A stretch of 64,000 nt of DNA from RGIG2206 sp045579085 (GTDB lineage Bacteria; Bacillota; Clostridia; Oscillospirales; Acutalibacteraceae), in contig JAZNLO010000020.1 in assembly GCA_045579085.1 (NCBI GenBank), forward strand, positions 1 through 64,000, in the 5' to 3' direction. The notes under the pieces were generated by a model. That model ran no database searches. It worked only from the letters and a program-made list of their open reading frames with translations, and was not told where the DNA came from. The translations under genes and the position numbers were made by a program. This document shows, piece after piece, positions 7,191-15,950 of the stretch. Position 1 is the stretch's first letter; each line of letters begins with the position of its first letter.

Positions 7191-8735
7191 ATGAAAAAAA
7201 TTAAGTCCGTCATCGCGATTGCCATAGCTATATGCTTGGTGGCAGTTTGTGTGCCTCTTCTTGCGTCGGCCGACACATCGGTTACGTTTGAAGTTGCATT
7301 CGTCGATGATTCAGGCGAAGCCATTGAGTCTGTAAAAACAGGCGGAGTTTTCTGGGCACAGATAAAATTATCTGATTACCAGACGGTAGGCGAAAATTCC
7401 GGTGATGAGTATAACAGAGCAATTGCGCACGCATTCTTGTATCTGGATGTAGAGGGCGCAGAGTTATCAACTGTTGCTATAGAGGATACCGAGTATGTTC
7501 ACGTCACTTCGCCGTTTATCAACGAAATCGCTGCTAACAACGGCGCAATAAATGCAGACGTTGTTGACGGAGTTGTTTCTATCGGCTTTGAAGCCAGCGC
7601 AGAAACAGGCGCTTACGGTATAACAAAAGATGACCTTACGGCTAACGACGATGACTTTATCAACGTCAGAATGGTAGCCACAGCTGATGATGAGATTAGC
7701 GTAAATGTTAAGTCAGAGTCAACCGTTTCATTGGTTACAACAGATGCTGAGGACAACTACGACGTTGAAGAAGTAAGCACATCGGTAAGTCCTGCAGTTA
7801 CATTGCCGATAGCAAACGATGTTTCACAGGGTGAGGAAAAGACTCTTGCAGGAGCAGCTCTCGTACTTGAGGACAACGTTTCTGTAAACTTCTATCTCGC
7901 ACCTGAGGTAGAGGAGCCTGCAGAAAATCTCGCTATGGTTGTTGGTGAAGAACAGTACGATGCACAAAGAGATGCAGACGATAACGTTTACTTCGTATAT
8001 GATGATATTTCCCCCGCATTCTTGGGCGAGAAAATAGATGCTAAGATAATCAATAAAAACACAAGCGAAGTATTGGAAACAGTTTCATACTCACCTGAGC
8101 AGTATTGCTATTCAATGCTTTATAAGACTGACGACCAGCTTGGAAGTATCGGTGTAGCTAATGTTGACGAGTTCAGAACAATGCTTGTTGATATGCTTTA
8201 TTACAGCGAAGGTGCAAGAAAATACTTTGAGCTTGACGATTTAACACCCGTAACAGAGGGATTAGACTTGAATCCGTCGCTCAAGAGCTATGCAACAACT
8301 GGCGACCTTGCGCTCAGTTACGACCGTGTTCTTACAGCTAATGACGGCAACGTTAAGTGGGTCAGCGCAGGACTTGAGCTCTCACGCAGCGTATCCATTC
8401 GATTCAAGGTTCAGTTGGCTGACGGAATTAACGCAAAGAACTTGAAGCTTTATGCAAACGGCAAACAGGCAAACAAGTTTGAGATTACACGTATAGCTGA
8501 TAACAACTATTACATCTATTACAGAGATTTAAATCCTTCTCAGATGAGAGATGCAGTAACATTTACGGTATATGATGGAGACCAGGCAGTAAGCACCGAT
8601 ATAACATATAGCGTAGTATCTTATGCATGGAATGCAATAACAAACAAGCCTGATAAGGCTGCTCTTTGTGAAATGGTAACAGCCATGATTCGTCATGGTG
8701 ATTCAACAAAGAACTATACAAACACTTTGTCATAA
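7191..8735 (+). CDS. Secreted surface protein with cohesin-like N-region and tandem C-terminal domain
   Basis: The protein has 514 residues and a clear Sec signal peptide (cleavage probably after ASA, near residue 27). Residues about 30-195 form a beta-rich domain whose pattern (TGGVFWAQIKL, then DGVVSIGFEASAE) recalls cohesin-like folds; this is tentative. Residues about 220-365 and 380-512 are two copies of the domain that also closes the protein at 1-2631: ALVLEDNVSVNFYLAP in one and ISYRD-type turns before YSV...AMIRHG in the other. There is no wall-anchor motif. It follows the phosphatase gene by 42 bases, and a short-peptide gene starts 18 bases after its stop. Confidence 0.8.
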   Translation: MKKIKSVIAIAIAICLVAVCVPLLASADTSVTFEVAFVDDSGEAIESVKTGGVFWAQIKLSDYQTVGENSGDEYNRAIAHAFLYLDVEGAELSTVAIEDTEYVHVTSPFINEIAANNGAINADVVDGVVSIGFEASAETGAYGITKDDLTANDDDFINVRMVATADDEISVNVKSESTVSLVTTDAEDNYDVEEVSTSVSPAVTLPIANDVSQGEEKTLAGAALVLEDNVSVNFYLAPEVEEPAENLAMVVGEEQYDAQRDADDNVYFVYDDISPAFLGEKIDAKIINKNTSEVLETVSYSPEQYCYSMLYKTDDQLGSIGVANVDEFRTMLVDMLYYSEGARKYFELDDLTPVTEGLDLNPSLKSYATTGDLALSYDRVLTANDGNVKWVSAGLELSRSVSIRFKVQLADGINAKNLKLYANGKQANKFEITRIADNNYYIYYRDLNPSQMRDAVTFTVYDGDQAVSTDITYSVVSYAWNAITNKPDKAALCEMVTAMIRHGDSTKNYTNTLS

Positions 8736-8753
8736 CGGAGGAGGAAAATTAAA

Positions 8754-8903
8754 ATGGAAAAGAAATATATATCTCCGTTTGCAGAAATCACTATATTTAG
8801 ACAGGATATAATCACAGCATCCACAGATGACGAAGACGATGATATCTTCGAGGATGTTACCATTGTAGACGCAAATGGTAATCCTGTACAGAATATTAAT
8901 TAG
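8754..8903 (+). CDS. Short peptide, KKYI-P-A / DI-TAS family, copy 2
   Basis: A 49-codon reading frame starts at ATG 8754 after GGAGGAGG (8738-8745). It begins MEKKYISPFAEITIF and reaches RQDIITAS at residues 16-23, matching the peptide at 2642. The rest is acidic (a DDEDDD run), then a short tail ending NPVQNIN. As with copy 1, the gene sits immediately downstream of a protein with the tandem C-terminal domain. A dockerin-protein gene follows 12 bases later with its own GGAGGG site, so the peptide appears embedded in the operon and is not a spurious frame. Confidence 0.75.
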   Translation: MEKKYISPFAEITIFRQDIITASTDDEDDDIFEDVTIVDANGNPVQNIN

Positions 8904-8915
8904 AGGAGGGATACT

Positions 8916-10913
8916 ATGCTAAAGCGTATTTTTGGTATAATCACGGCGCTTGTGCTGTGCTCCTGTATGGTTGTAACCGCGCTTGCTGACGGTGTTAACC
9001 TCGAAGACTTTGACGTTCCCGTTACCGAGCCGCCCAGCAACATTGTTATGAGCGTGGATTTCGAGTCATTTGACCCGAATCAAACTGTTCAGCACGTAGT
9101 TGGCGGTATTATATGGGCAGTTGTAAGTATTGATAATTATGCAGAGGAAATCGGCGATGTTGAATTCAGCAAAGATTTTGAAGCATCCACTTATGATAGA
9201 GTAATCGCTGCTTTATCTGCAGAAATAGACTTGGGAAGCGATGCTTTCAGTCTTTATGCCGACGAAAATGGTGACATAATCTGGTCATCACCCTATGCTT
9301 CATTGAACAAGCTTGGCTCAGTTACAGCCGGCGTTTACGGCAATATGATGCACACCCTCGTTACCACTGATGACAACAGCGGCTTTGACCATCCGTTGTC
9401 AGCAGGCCTTTTGGACGAGGCAAGGGAGAACGGCAAAGACAATACAAAGGCAGAACTTTTCCGTGTAGCGCTCATCCTTAATGATGATGTTGCTTACGAT
9501 GAGGCACAGCTTAAGCTGGTTGAAAAAGACAAGTACAGCGTATTCACCTCTAACCTTGTTCTTCTTAGCAAGGAAGCAGGTCAGTCTGCTGCAGATGCTA
9601 CATTTAAAGACGTAAAGCCGCAGGCTTCAGCGACTATGTATGATTACGCAGCGGGTACACCCGGCGGCACAGAGACAGCTTTCACAAGCTTTAATGATGA
9701 TGTCTGGATTTATGGTGATTTGTTCCATAGCACCGTTGACAATAACGGTCAGCTTACAGCTTATTCACAGAAATATACGCTCGAGAACCAGATAAATTCA
9801 TATGCTGACCGTGCTTCCGCACCTGACATTAATGTTGATGGTTATGCCATAACAAACAAGAGCTATGATTTAAGCAACGGCTTCGAACTCAGCTTCAACG
9901 CAATGTCGCCTGAAGCTATGAATATGACTCTTGCTGACAAAAAGTATATCTATGCAAAAGTTGGCGATTATACATTTTCTATGACAGGTTATCTTCTCCC
10001 GCAGGTATTCTACAAGGATACTTATTTAGCTGGCGGCGCAGAATCTGTTTATGACGGTGTGATAGATACATATCAATATAAGTCTGTTTTTGATACAGAA
10101 AATTTCAACCGCATAGCCTATGTTACATGCTATTGGGATGGTTGGGGTTATAAAACTTCAAAAGCTGTTACCACCGATAATGGTACATACACCTTCTATT
10201 ATCAAACCCAGAGCACAACAGCTCCAAGCTCAACAGACTTATCTAACTCAGCTATAACTGAGTTCAATAATCGTTTTGCTTCCTTAGGTCTTGTCAGAGA
10301 GTTAGACTTATCACAAGGCAGCGACCAAAATGCTCATAAGCTTGAAAGCATCACATATACTATTAAGCTTGTTGGCGACCAGTTAACCTTCAAAAAGGTT
10401 ATTAAGAATGGCAAAAAGAGCACTTCTGGATGGTCTACCACTTATAGTGATGTAACTGCATTTGAATATACAGTAACTGTTGACCCTGAAACATTTGGTA
10501 ATTCAAAGGTTGCAATCGGTGGCGAGCATCATTACACCAACTATGGTTATTATAGGAATCCTAAGCTCGAGATAACGGGAGCAAACCCGAGTTCAACCGA
10601 TAAGGTTTATGATTCGATTGAAGTTGGCGCAGATGCAAACGGCATCGCTTACACTGGTGTAAGCGCAAACGATAGACAGACACTCACAAAGGTAAACACT
10701 GTTCTTGGTGATATCGTTGATGACGGTGTTGTAAGAGCATCAGACTATACAGCACTTAAGGCATCACTCACATCTAACGGAAAGTATTCGTTAAATGCCG
10801 CACAGATGATGCAGGCTGATATAGACCTTAACGGAAGTGTAAATGCTGCTGATGCCGGAGAATTCTGGTTGACGCTCGCTAAGACCACTAAAAAGAGTGC
10901 GTATCTTAAATAA
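8916..10913 (+). CDS. Secreted dockerin-containing protein
   Basis: The protein has 665 residues with a signal peptide ending near ALA (residue 24). The N-terminal region (about 40-215) resembles the N-terminal region of the 7191-8735 protein (GGIIWAVVSIDNY compared with GGVFWAQIKLSDY). A central domain of about 330 residues is not recognised. The C-terminus is a dockerin-like duplicated calcium-loop domain (about 600-655): the second loop, DIDLNGSVNAAD, is good, while the first, DIVDDGVVRASD, is weaker. Dockerins bind cohesins in extracellular complexes. The next gene begins 14 bases after this stop and also carries a dockerin. Confidence 0.8.
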   Translation: MLKRIFGIITALVLCSCMVVTALADGVNLEDFDVPVTEPPSNIVMSVDFESFDPNQTVQHVVGGIIWAVVSIDNYAEEIGDVEFSKDFEASTYDRVIAALSAEIDLGSDAFSLYADENGDIIWSSPYASLNKLGSVTAGVYGNMMHTLVTTDDNSGFDHPLSAGLLDEARENGKDNTKAELFRVALILNDDVAYDEAQLKLVEKDKYSVFTSNLVLLSKEAGQSAADATFKDVKPQASATMYDYAAGTPGGTETAFTSFNDDVWIYGDLFHSTVDNNGQLTAYSQKYTLENQINSYADRASAPDINVDGYAITNKSYDLSNGFELSFNAMSPEAMNMTLADKKYIYAKVGDYTFSMTGYLLPQVFYKDTYLAGGAESVYDGVIDTYQYKSVFDTENFNRIAYVTCYWDGWGYKTSKAVTTDNGTYTFYYQTQSTTAPSSTDLSNSAITEFNNRFASLGLVRELDLSQGSDQNAHKLESITYTIKLVGDQLTFKKVIKNGKKSTSGWSTTYSDVTAFEYTVTVDPETFGNSKVAIGGEHHYTNYGYYRNPKLEITGANPSSTDKVYDSIEVGADANGIAYTGVSANDRQTLTKVNTVLGDIVDDGVVRASDYTALKASLTSNGKYSLNAAQMMQADIDLNGSVNAADAGEFWLTLAKTTKKSAYLK

Positions 10914-10927
10914 GGAGGGTGAGCAAA

Positions 10928-13900
10928 ATGAGAATATTAAATAAAGAACATAAAATCATATCTGCAATATCCCTTATGTGTGTAGTGGCTATAATCGCAT
11001 CTATGGGTATAGTCACAAGCGCAATTAAGAAGGATACTGTTAATGTTGGAACTTATGAAGGCTTAACTGGCGGAACAGTCACTGTTGATGGCAAGAAGTA
11101 TTGGGCAGGAAGCCGTGACCCGTTCCTTTGGCCTTATGCCAGTGATTCCATCTGGAACACCCCGATTGGCAGCGGCGCTCAGTTTACAGACCCTGTATTT
11201 GCGGGCAACTGGGTAATGGAGCCGGACCCCAATAATAACCCGGATAACAACAAATACAATATCATCTACGATGATGAGCTTATCCGAAAAACAACAGAAT
11301 CAGACCCAGAGTATGATGTATATTCTACGGTGCAGAGCACAAATTGGCAGTGGCCTGCAAATAATGACATTGTAAACGAAAACTATCTGGGCACAACTGG
11401 AAATAAGCGTGCTTATGTAGGAAAGACCTATTGGCCGGAGTCAGCAGGACTTACTTCGTATTACGGTGCAAGGTTAATTAGGTATAAGAGTAATGGCTCC
11501 ACAATTCCTGGAGATAAATACACCATTATATATGATGACGGATTTGAAACAACTGGTAATAACTGCGGAGCTATTTTGCAGCCTGATGGACGCAGCGTAA
11601 TCCAGTTCCAGCCGTTGTATCGTCACACTGAGGATACTAATGTTAAGTTCATCACCGGTACACCTAAAATGGTTGATGACATTTATGGAGACGGTATACA
11701 AGGCTCGCACTCAGGAAGCGGACTTTCAACTCTCGGCGGTTCTCTGCGTGAGGGTGATATTGATGCAGGCGTTATCCGTCATGCAATCAAGATGAACGTT
11801 TATGCGTTGAAGTGGTTGTATTATAATGGCGATGAAGGTAACTTTGGTTACAGATGGCCTGCAACCAATGCTGACTCAACCGATAACGCAAATTCAAACG
11901 ATTCTAACTATTATAACGGCTCAAATCCTGAGCTTGTAATGGGCTCTCTCCTGTCACTTACAGACGAGGATTACAATGCTCTTAAGGGTACTTTGACAAA
12001 CGAGTTCTCAGAAATTCTGCTTGATGCTTATTATAACTACGGTGCTTACATTGTTGATAACACCGGTAGTGAAAGATGGACTATCTGCGGCTCAACAGAA
12101 GCTAAAGAAAGAGTTTTGTGCAAATACGGCGTTTATCTTGATAACAACCAGAGCGGTTATAGCGGCGCAATAACTCAGGAAACTAAGGATTACTTGGATG
12201 ACTTCATTAAGATTGTCAAGAAGCTCAGAGTTGTTACAAACAACACCGAGCACAACATCGGCGGCGGCGGCACACCGCGTCAGCCTCTCGCTCCTGAAAT
12301 CGGTGCTGTTGACGGTATTTCATTAGACGAAACTATCGATATGGTTGTTGGCGGTAAGAAGAAGCTTGAGGTTACTCTCTATCCCACAAACGTATCTAAT
12401 GTTGATATTACATACAAGTCAAACAATACCACAATAGCAACTATTGACAAAAACGGTAAAATCACTGCTAAGTCAGCAGGCTCAACAACTGTAACTGCTA
12501 CATTAAACGGCATTACAGCAAGCTGCACAGTTAACGTTATAACTGCTGATACTAACGGTGACGGAAGAGTAAACAGCGCTGACTATATTTACCTCAAGCA
12601 GTTTGTTGATGGCCACAAGAGCGTAACCATCTTCAACAAGAAGAAGCTCGACGTAAACGGTGATGGCACTGTTGATTCTACAGATATTGCTACATTGAAG
12701 AGATATATTACAGGCCTTGAAGAAGTTAACGTTATTGAAAAAGGCGCATTTAGCCTTACTCAAGTTGCTAATATAGAGACGGGGTTAAACGAGGCTGACC
12801 GTCCAAATGGTACGGGTATAAGGACCTTGGTACGCGATGGAAATTATATTTACACTGTTACTAATTATCGAGGCAAGAGTTATGTTCGTAAATATGATGT
12901 AACCGGCGCAACTGCTCCTAAGTCAACCCAGATATTTGAAAGAACAAGCACGCAGGTTCCAAACCATTATTTTAACTGGCTTGTAGTTAAAGGCGATTAT
13001 ATTTATACGCTTTCAAGAAACCCTGCGGCAGGTTATTCTAACCCCATATACACAAACGGAAAACTTATAGTAGTTAATAAGAATACGCTTGAAGTGGTTA
13101 GAAATACAAAGTTTGACTTCCCGAACGGAAGCAACACAAGCTACGCTGCCGATGCAGGAACTGACTATAAGTGGACAGATACTTCCTTCGCATCAGACAC
13201 CAGAGATAGAAATAGTCCGGAAAAACAGGAATGTACGTTTACTATTGAAAATGGCGAATGCAACTTGAACCTTAAGGGCAGCCAGATAATTGTTCATAAG
13301 AACATCCTCATTGTTAACCTTCAGTTGCGTGGTTGGTGCGCTTTTGAGATTGATAAGACTGATGGAACTCACCTGACACTCAAAAGCACAACGATGTGGG
13401 GCGAGGTTGACCGAAATGTTTATGAGCATCATGGCGGTAAGGTGTTCGAACTCAATGGCAAGACATACTACATAGCTGTTGGCTTCGCAGACGGAAACGT
13501 ATGCTATGATATCACCGACATATCTAACCCGAAGGTAGTTTGGGACTTCTCAAATGAAGGTAAGGATATGACACAGAGAGATGCTGTTCGGGCGGCAATT
13601 CAGGAATACTTCCCGTCTAAGACAATCGGATATAATATCCAGTTCTTTAATGTTATTGTAGATTACCCGAACGCATACTTCACTGTTTCTTCCGGTGTTG
13701 CAGGATTTAGAACTGCTAATGCATTTGAGGGTATTTTAACCTTCGATATCAGTGACATTGTAAATGGAAATGTTAAGCTGAAGGGTCTTGCTTTCTTGCC
13801 TGAAGACCATCATATTGATTACAGAGAAAGCGACGTTCCTCCCACAACAATCGCTAGGGTTGGAAACTTCTTGTTCCTTGGCGCATTTGAGGAAGGTCTT

Positions 13901-14167
13901 GGCGTATTCAAGATTGATTCTGATGGTATTGCAAGATTCAATAGAATGCAGTCACCGGCAGACCTTGGATATGATGTAACCGGCGAATGTGTTGGTTTCG
14001 ATAATGTTTTCGCTCTTGATAACGAAATCTATTTCATCAACATAGGCGGTATTAAGTACAAACCGGGAACATCTACAAAAGAAGACACAGCAGATGCTGA
14101 AATTTCTAACACAGTTCCCAGAATCTTTGTTTACGAGTTAAAGGCTGACCACAGCTCAGATTCATAA
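10928..14167 (+). CDS. Large secreted protein: Big_2, internal dockerin and beta-propeller-like region
   Basis: The protein has 1079 residues from ATG 10928, nine bases after AGGAGG; a GTG at 10919 overlaps that site and is less likely. A signal peptide spans about residues 1-31. Residues about 35-450 form an unrecognised globular region beginning YWAGSRDPFLWPY. A bacterial Ig-like group 2 domain follows (about 463-537, with ATIDKNGKITAKSAGSTTVT). Then comes a clear dockerin (about 540-602; loops DTNGDGRVNSAD and DVNGDGTVDSTD). The last 460 residues look like a beta-propeller with LVIVD-like blades (for example VCYDITDISNPKVVW). An internal rather than terminal dockerin is unusual. The operon ends in a strong terminator. 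Confidence 0.8.
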   Translation: MRILNKEHKIISAISLMCVVAIIASMGIVTSAIKKDTVNVGTYEGLTGGTVTVDGKKYWAGSRDPFLWPYASDSIWNTPIGSGAQFTDPVFAGNWVMEPDPNNNPDNNKYNIIYDDELIRKTTESDPEYDVYSTVQSTNWQWPANNDIVNENYLGTTGNKRAYVGKTYWPESAGLTSYYGARLIRYKSNGSTIPGDKYTIIYDDGFETTGNNCGAILQPDGRSVIQFQPLYRHTEDTNVKFITGTPKMVDDIYGDGIQGSHSGSGLSTLGGSLREGDIDAGVIRHAIKMNVYALKWLYYNGDEGNFGYRWPATNADSTDNANSNDSNYYNGSNPELVMGSLLSLTDEDYNALKGTLTNEFSEILLDAYYNYGAYIVDNTGSERWTICGSTEAKERVLCKYGVYLDNNQSGYSGAITQETKDYLDDFIKIVKKLRVVTNNTEHNIGGGGTPRQPLAPEIGAVDGISLDETIDMVVGGKKKLEVTLYPTNVSNVDITYKSNNTTIATIDKNGKITAKSAGSTTVTATLNGITASCTVNVITADTNGDGRVNSADYIYLKQFVDGHKSVTIFNKKKLDVNGDGTVDSTDIATLKRYITGLEEVNVIEKGAFSLTQVANIETGLNEADRPNGTGIRTLVRDGNYIYTVTNYRGKSYVRKYDVTGATAPKSTQIFERTSTQVPNHYFNWLVVKGDYIYTLSRNPAAGYSNPIYTNGKLIVVNKNTLEVVRNTKFDFPNGSNTSYAADAGTDYKWTDTSFASDTRDRNSPEKQECTFTIENGECNLNLKGSQIIVHKNILIVNLQLRGWCAFEIDKTDGTHLTLKSTTMWGEVDRNVYEHHGGKVFELNGKTYYIAVGFADGNVCYDITDISNPKVVWDFSNEGKDMTQRDAVRAAIQEYFPSKTIGYNIQFFNVIVDYPNAYFTVSSGVAGFRTANAFEGILTFDISDIVNGNVKLKGLAFLPEDHHIDYRESDVPPTTIARVGNFLFLGAFEEGLGVFKIDSDGIARFNRMQSPADLGYDVTGECVGFDNVFALDNEIYFINIGGIKYKPGTSTKEDTADAEISNTVPRIFVYELKADHSSDS

Positions 14168-14192
14168 GCTTGTAAAACAAAAAGTATTAAAT

Positions 14193-14234
14193 AAAAAACA
14201 CCCGACTGAGCGTTTGCTCAGTCGGGTGTTTTTT
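14193..14234. terminator. Bidirectional terminator, 19-bp perfect stem
   Basis: The arms at 14193-14211 and 14216-14234 are exactly complementary, with loop GTTT. A-tract and T-tract flanks let it stop both the surface operon (plus) and gerW (minus). Confidence 0.9.
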
Positions 14235-14246
14235 AAAATTAGCTTA

Positions 14247-14621
14247 TTACTTTTTTTCCTTAAACTTGCTGATTACAGCGTCTATTACATTGCTTAAAAC
14301 CGAGTTTTCTTTTGCCTCAACGCTTATCACTCGCACATCGTCGCCGCTGATAACGAGGAAGCTCATCGGTGTCAGCACAACCTTAGACCCTGCTCCAGCC
14401 GGCGATTGATACTTTTTCTTGCCTATGTTGTTGATACTGGCTCCGCCGCCCGCAAACCCAACCGATACCTTGCTGATTGGATACACAGTTATATCATTCA
14501 CCACAATTTTTTCGCTAATAACAAAGTTTGAATCAGCAAGCTGCAAGGTTTTATCCACAGTGTAGGAAAGCACTTGCATCAGGCTGCTCATCTTGTCCTT
14601 ATTATCAATCGGCTTGCTCAT
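14247..14621 (-). CDS. ytfJ: GerW family sporulation protein (YtfJ)
   Basis: The protein has 124 residues, matching the GerW/YtfJ family in length and pattern: ITVYPISKVSVGFAGGG followed by AGAGSKVVLTPMSFLVI. In Bacillus subtilis this forespore-expressed protein is needed for proper germination. The start ATG at 14621 is preceded by AAGGAG. Its first codon overlaps the stop of the upstream membrane-protein gene, the usual ytfI-ytfJ arrangement. This is direct evidence of a spore-forming lineage. Confidence 0.9.
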   Translation of the reverse strand: MSKPIDNKDKMSSLMQVLSYTVDKTLQLADSNFVISEKIVVNDITVYPISKVSVGFAGGGASINNIGKKKYQSPAGAGSKVVLTPMSFLVISGDDVRVISVEAKENSVLSNVIDAVISKFKEKK

Positions 14622-15226
14622 TTGTTAATCTCCTTTTCTGCGCGCTGTTTTACAATGTATGATAAGAACGCCAGACCTGCCTGAAGCAGATAAAACACCT
14701 GTATGCTGACTTTTATATCGAGCTCAAATACCGGTTCTTCACGCTCAAAATCACACACAACAGAAATATCTGACGCGTTTCTTTTTATGCGCATATTTGA
14801 TTCTATTATCGCTGTTACGGGATAGAGCACAGCGCATATCGCACCGTATTGCATTGCAATTGCAGCTGCGTCGGTGCCTGCGCTTATTGAAAGTATATGC
14901 AGTTTGTTTATTTTGAAACGTTTAAGAAGCCAGAAAAACTGTTTTGCAAGCGCTTTTACAATGTCTGCCAGCTCGTCTAAGGACGGCTTTGACTTAACCT
15001 TGCTTACCTTATCCTCATCTTTTTCTGCTTCGGGCTTGTCCGAATTTTCGCCGTTCTTTTTCGTAAATTTTTTAAGCGGAATCGGCACACCTAAAACATA
15101 GACCTTGTAGCCTAAACGTTCATCAGCTTTGCTTGTGAGCCTGAGTGAAATAGGTATGAAACAAATTGCGAAAATCAGCATCAGTAAAGCGAATATAACA
15201 ATGCCTAAAATCTTAAGCGCAAGCAT
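14618..15226 (-). CDS. DUF2953 membrane protein (YtfI-like)
   Basis: The protein has 202 residues from the ATG at 15226, which has a strong GGAGGTG site. The open frame continues upstream to 15550, but that extension would overlap the divergent TetR gene and its promoter, so I reject it. An N-terminal helix (about 3-25) is followed by a DUF2953-type domain with YVLGVPIPLKK, a charged linker and a second half ending in helices. In Bacillus and clostridia this family sits directly before ytfJ, as here. Function unknown; a sporulation or germination role is inferred from context. Confidence 0.8.
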   Translation of the reverse strand: MLALKILGIVIFALLMLIFAICFIPISLRLTSKADERLGYKVYVLGVPIPLKKFTKKNGENSDKPEAEKDEDKVSKVKSKPSLDELADIVKALAKQFFWLLKRFKINKLHILSISAGTDAAAIAMQYGAICAVLYPVTAIIESNMRIKRNASDISVVCDFEREEPVFELDIKVSIQVFYLLQAGLAFLSYIVKQRAEKEINK

Positions 15227-15311
15227 TTTCACACCTCCATAAATTTCACTATTAATAATTTTATCACAATCACCGCTTAAATTCAATAATTTAGTTTTAG
15301 GGCAAAAGCTG

Positions 15312-15340
15312 TTGACAGTGCCATTTACTTGTGATAAAAT
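15312..15340 (+). promoter_or_regulatory. Promoter of the TetR-ABC operon
   Basis: TTGACA (15312-15317) and TAAAAT (15335-15340) are 17 bp apart. ATATAAC occurs twice just downstream (15351-15357 and 15364-15370), a possible regulator site. A strong GGGGGG ribosome site precedes the start. Confidence 0.7.
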
Positions 15341-15383
15341 AACAAACGATATATAACAATAACTATATAACGGGGGGTGCATT

Positions 15384-15947
15384 ATGGCGCCAAAGGTAAA
15401 AACGACAAGGGAAGATATAATAAACGCTGCTCTTGACATTGTGCGAAGCAGCGGGGAACAGGCAATTAACGCCAGAACGATTGCGGCAGTTTTAGAGTGT
15501 TCAACGCAACCGATATTCTCTAATTTTGCCACAATGGACGAACTGCGCATAGCAGTTGCTCAAAAAGCGGATGAGCTGTGTCAGGAATATATGCAAAGAG
15601 AGGTGGAGAGCGGAGAGTATCCCGCCTACAAGGCAAACGGAATGGCATATATTCGGTTTGCAAAGGAAGAAAAAGAGCTGTTCAAGCTGTTATATATGTG
15701 TGACCGCTCAGGCGAGCCTGTACCCGATGGCACTGAGCTTACCGATAAAATGGAAGCGCTCGTGCATAATAATACGGGGCTTGACGGCACTGATGCCAAG
15801 CTGTTTCACCTTGAAATGTGGGCATACGTGCACGGGATAGCCACTATGTTTGCAACGGGTTTTCTCAATCTTGAGTGGGAGCTTGTAAGCAGTATGATTA
15901 CCGATTGCTATCAGGGCTTAAAAAAGCAACACGAAAAGGGACGATGA
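15384..15947 (+). CDS. TetR family regulator
   Basis: The protein has 187 residues. The N-terminal 60 residues are a TetR DNA-binding domain (REDIINAALDIVRSSG, then ARTIAAVLECSTQPIF). The remainder is a helical ligand domain of the type found with WHG-like C-domains, including MWAYVHGIATMFA. It lies three bases before an ABC transporter ATPase and on the same strand, so it probably controls that exporter and itself. The ligand is unknown. Confidence 0.85.
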   Translation: MAPKVKTTREDIINAALDIVRSSGEQAINARTIAAVLECSTQPIFSNFATMDELRIAVAQKADELCQEYMQREVESGEYPAYKANGMAYIRFAKEEKELFKLLYMCDRSGEPVPDGTELTDKMEALVHNNTGLDGTDAKLFHLEMWAYVHGIATMFATGFLNLEWELVSSMITDCYQGLKKQHEKGR

Positions 15948-15950
15948 GTT

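Noticed and set aside
14193..14234. Long perfect palindrome as a recombination site
   Set aside because: It is flanked by A- and T-runs between convergent genes and is explained as a bidirectional terminator.
15227..15550. N-terminal extension of the DUF2953 protein
   Set aside because: It would overlap the divergent TetR gene and its promoter, while a strong GGAGGTG site sits before ATG 15226.
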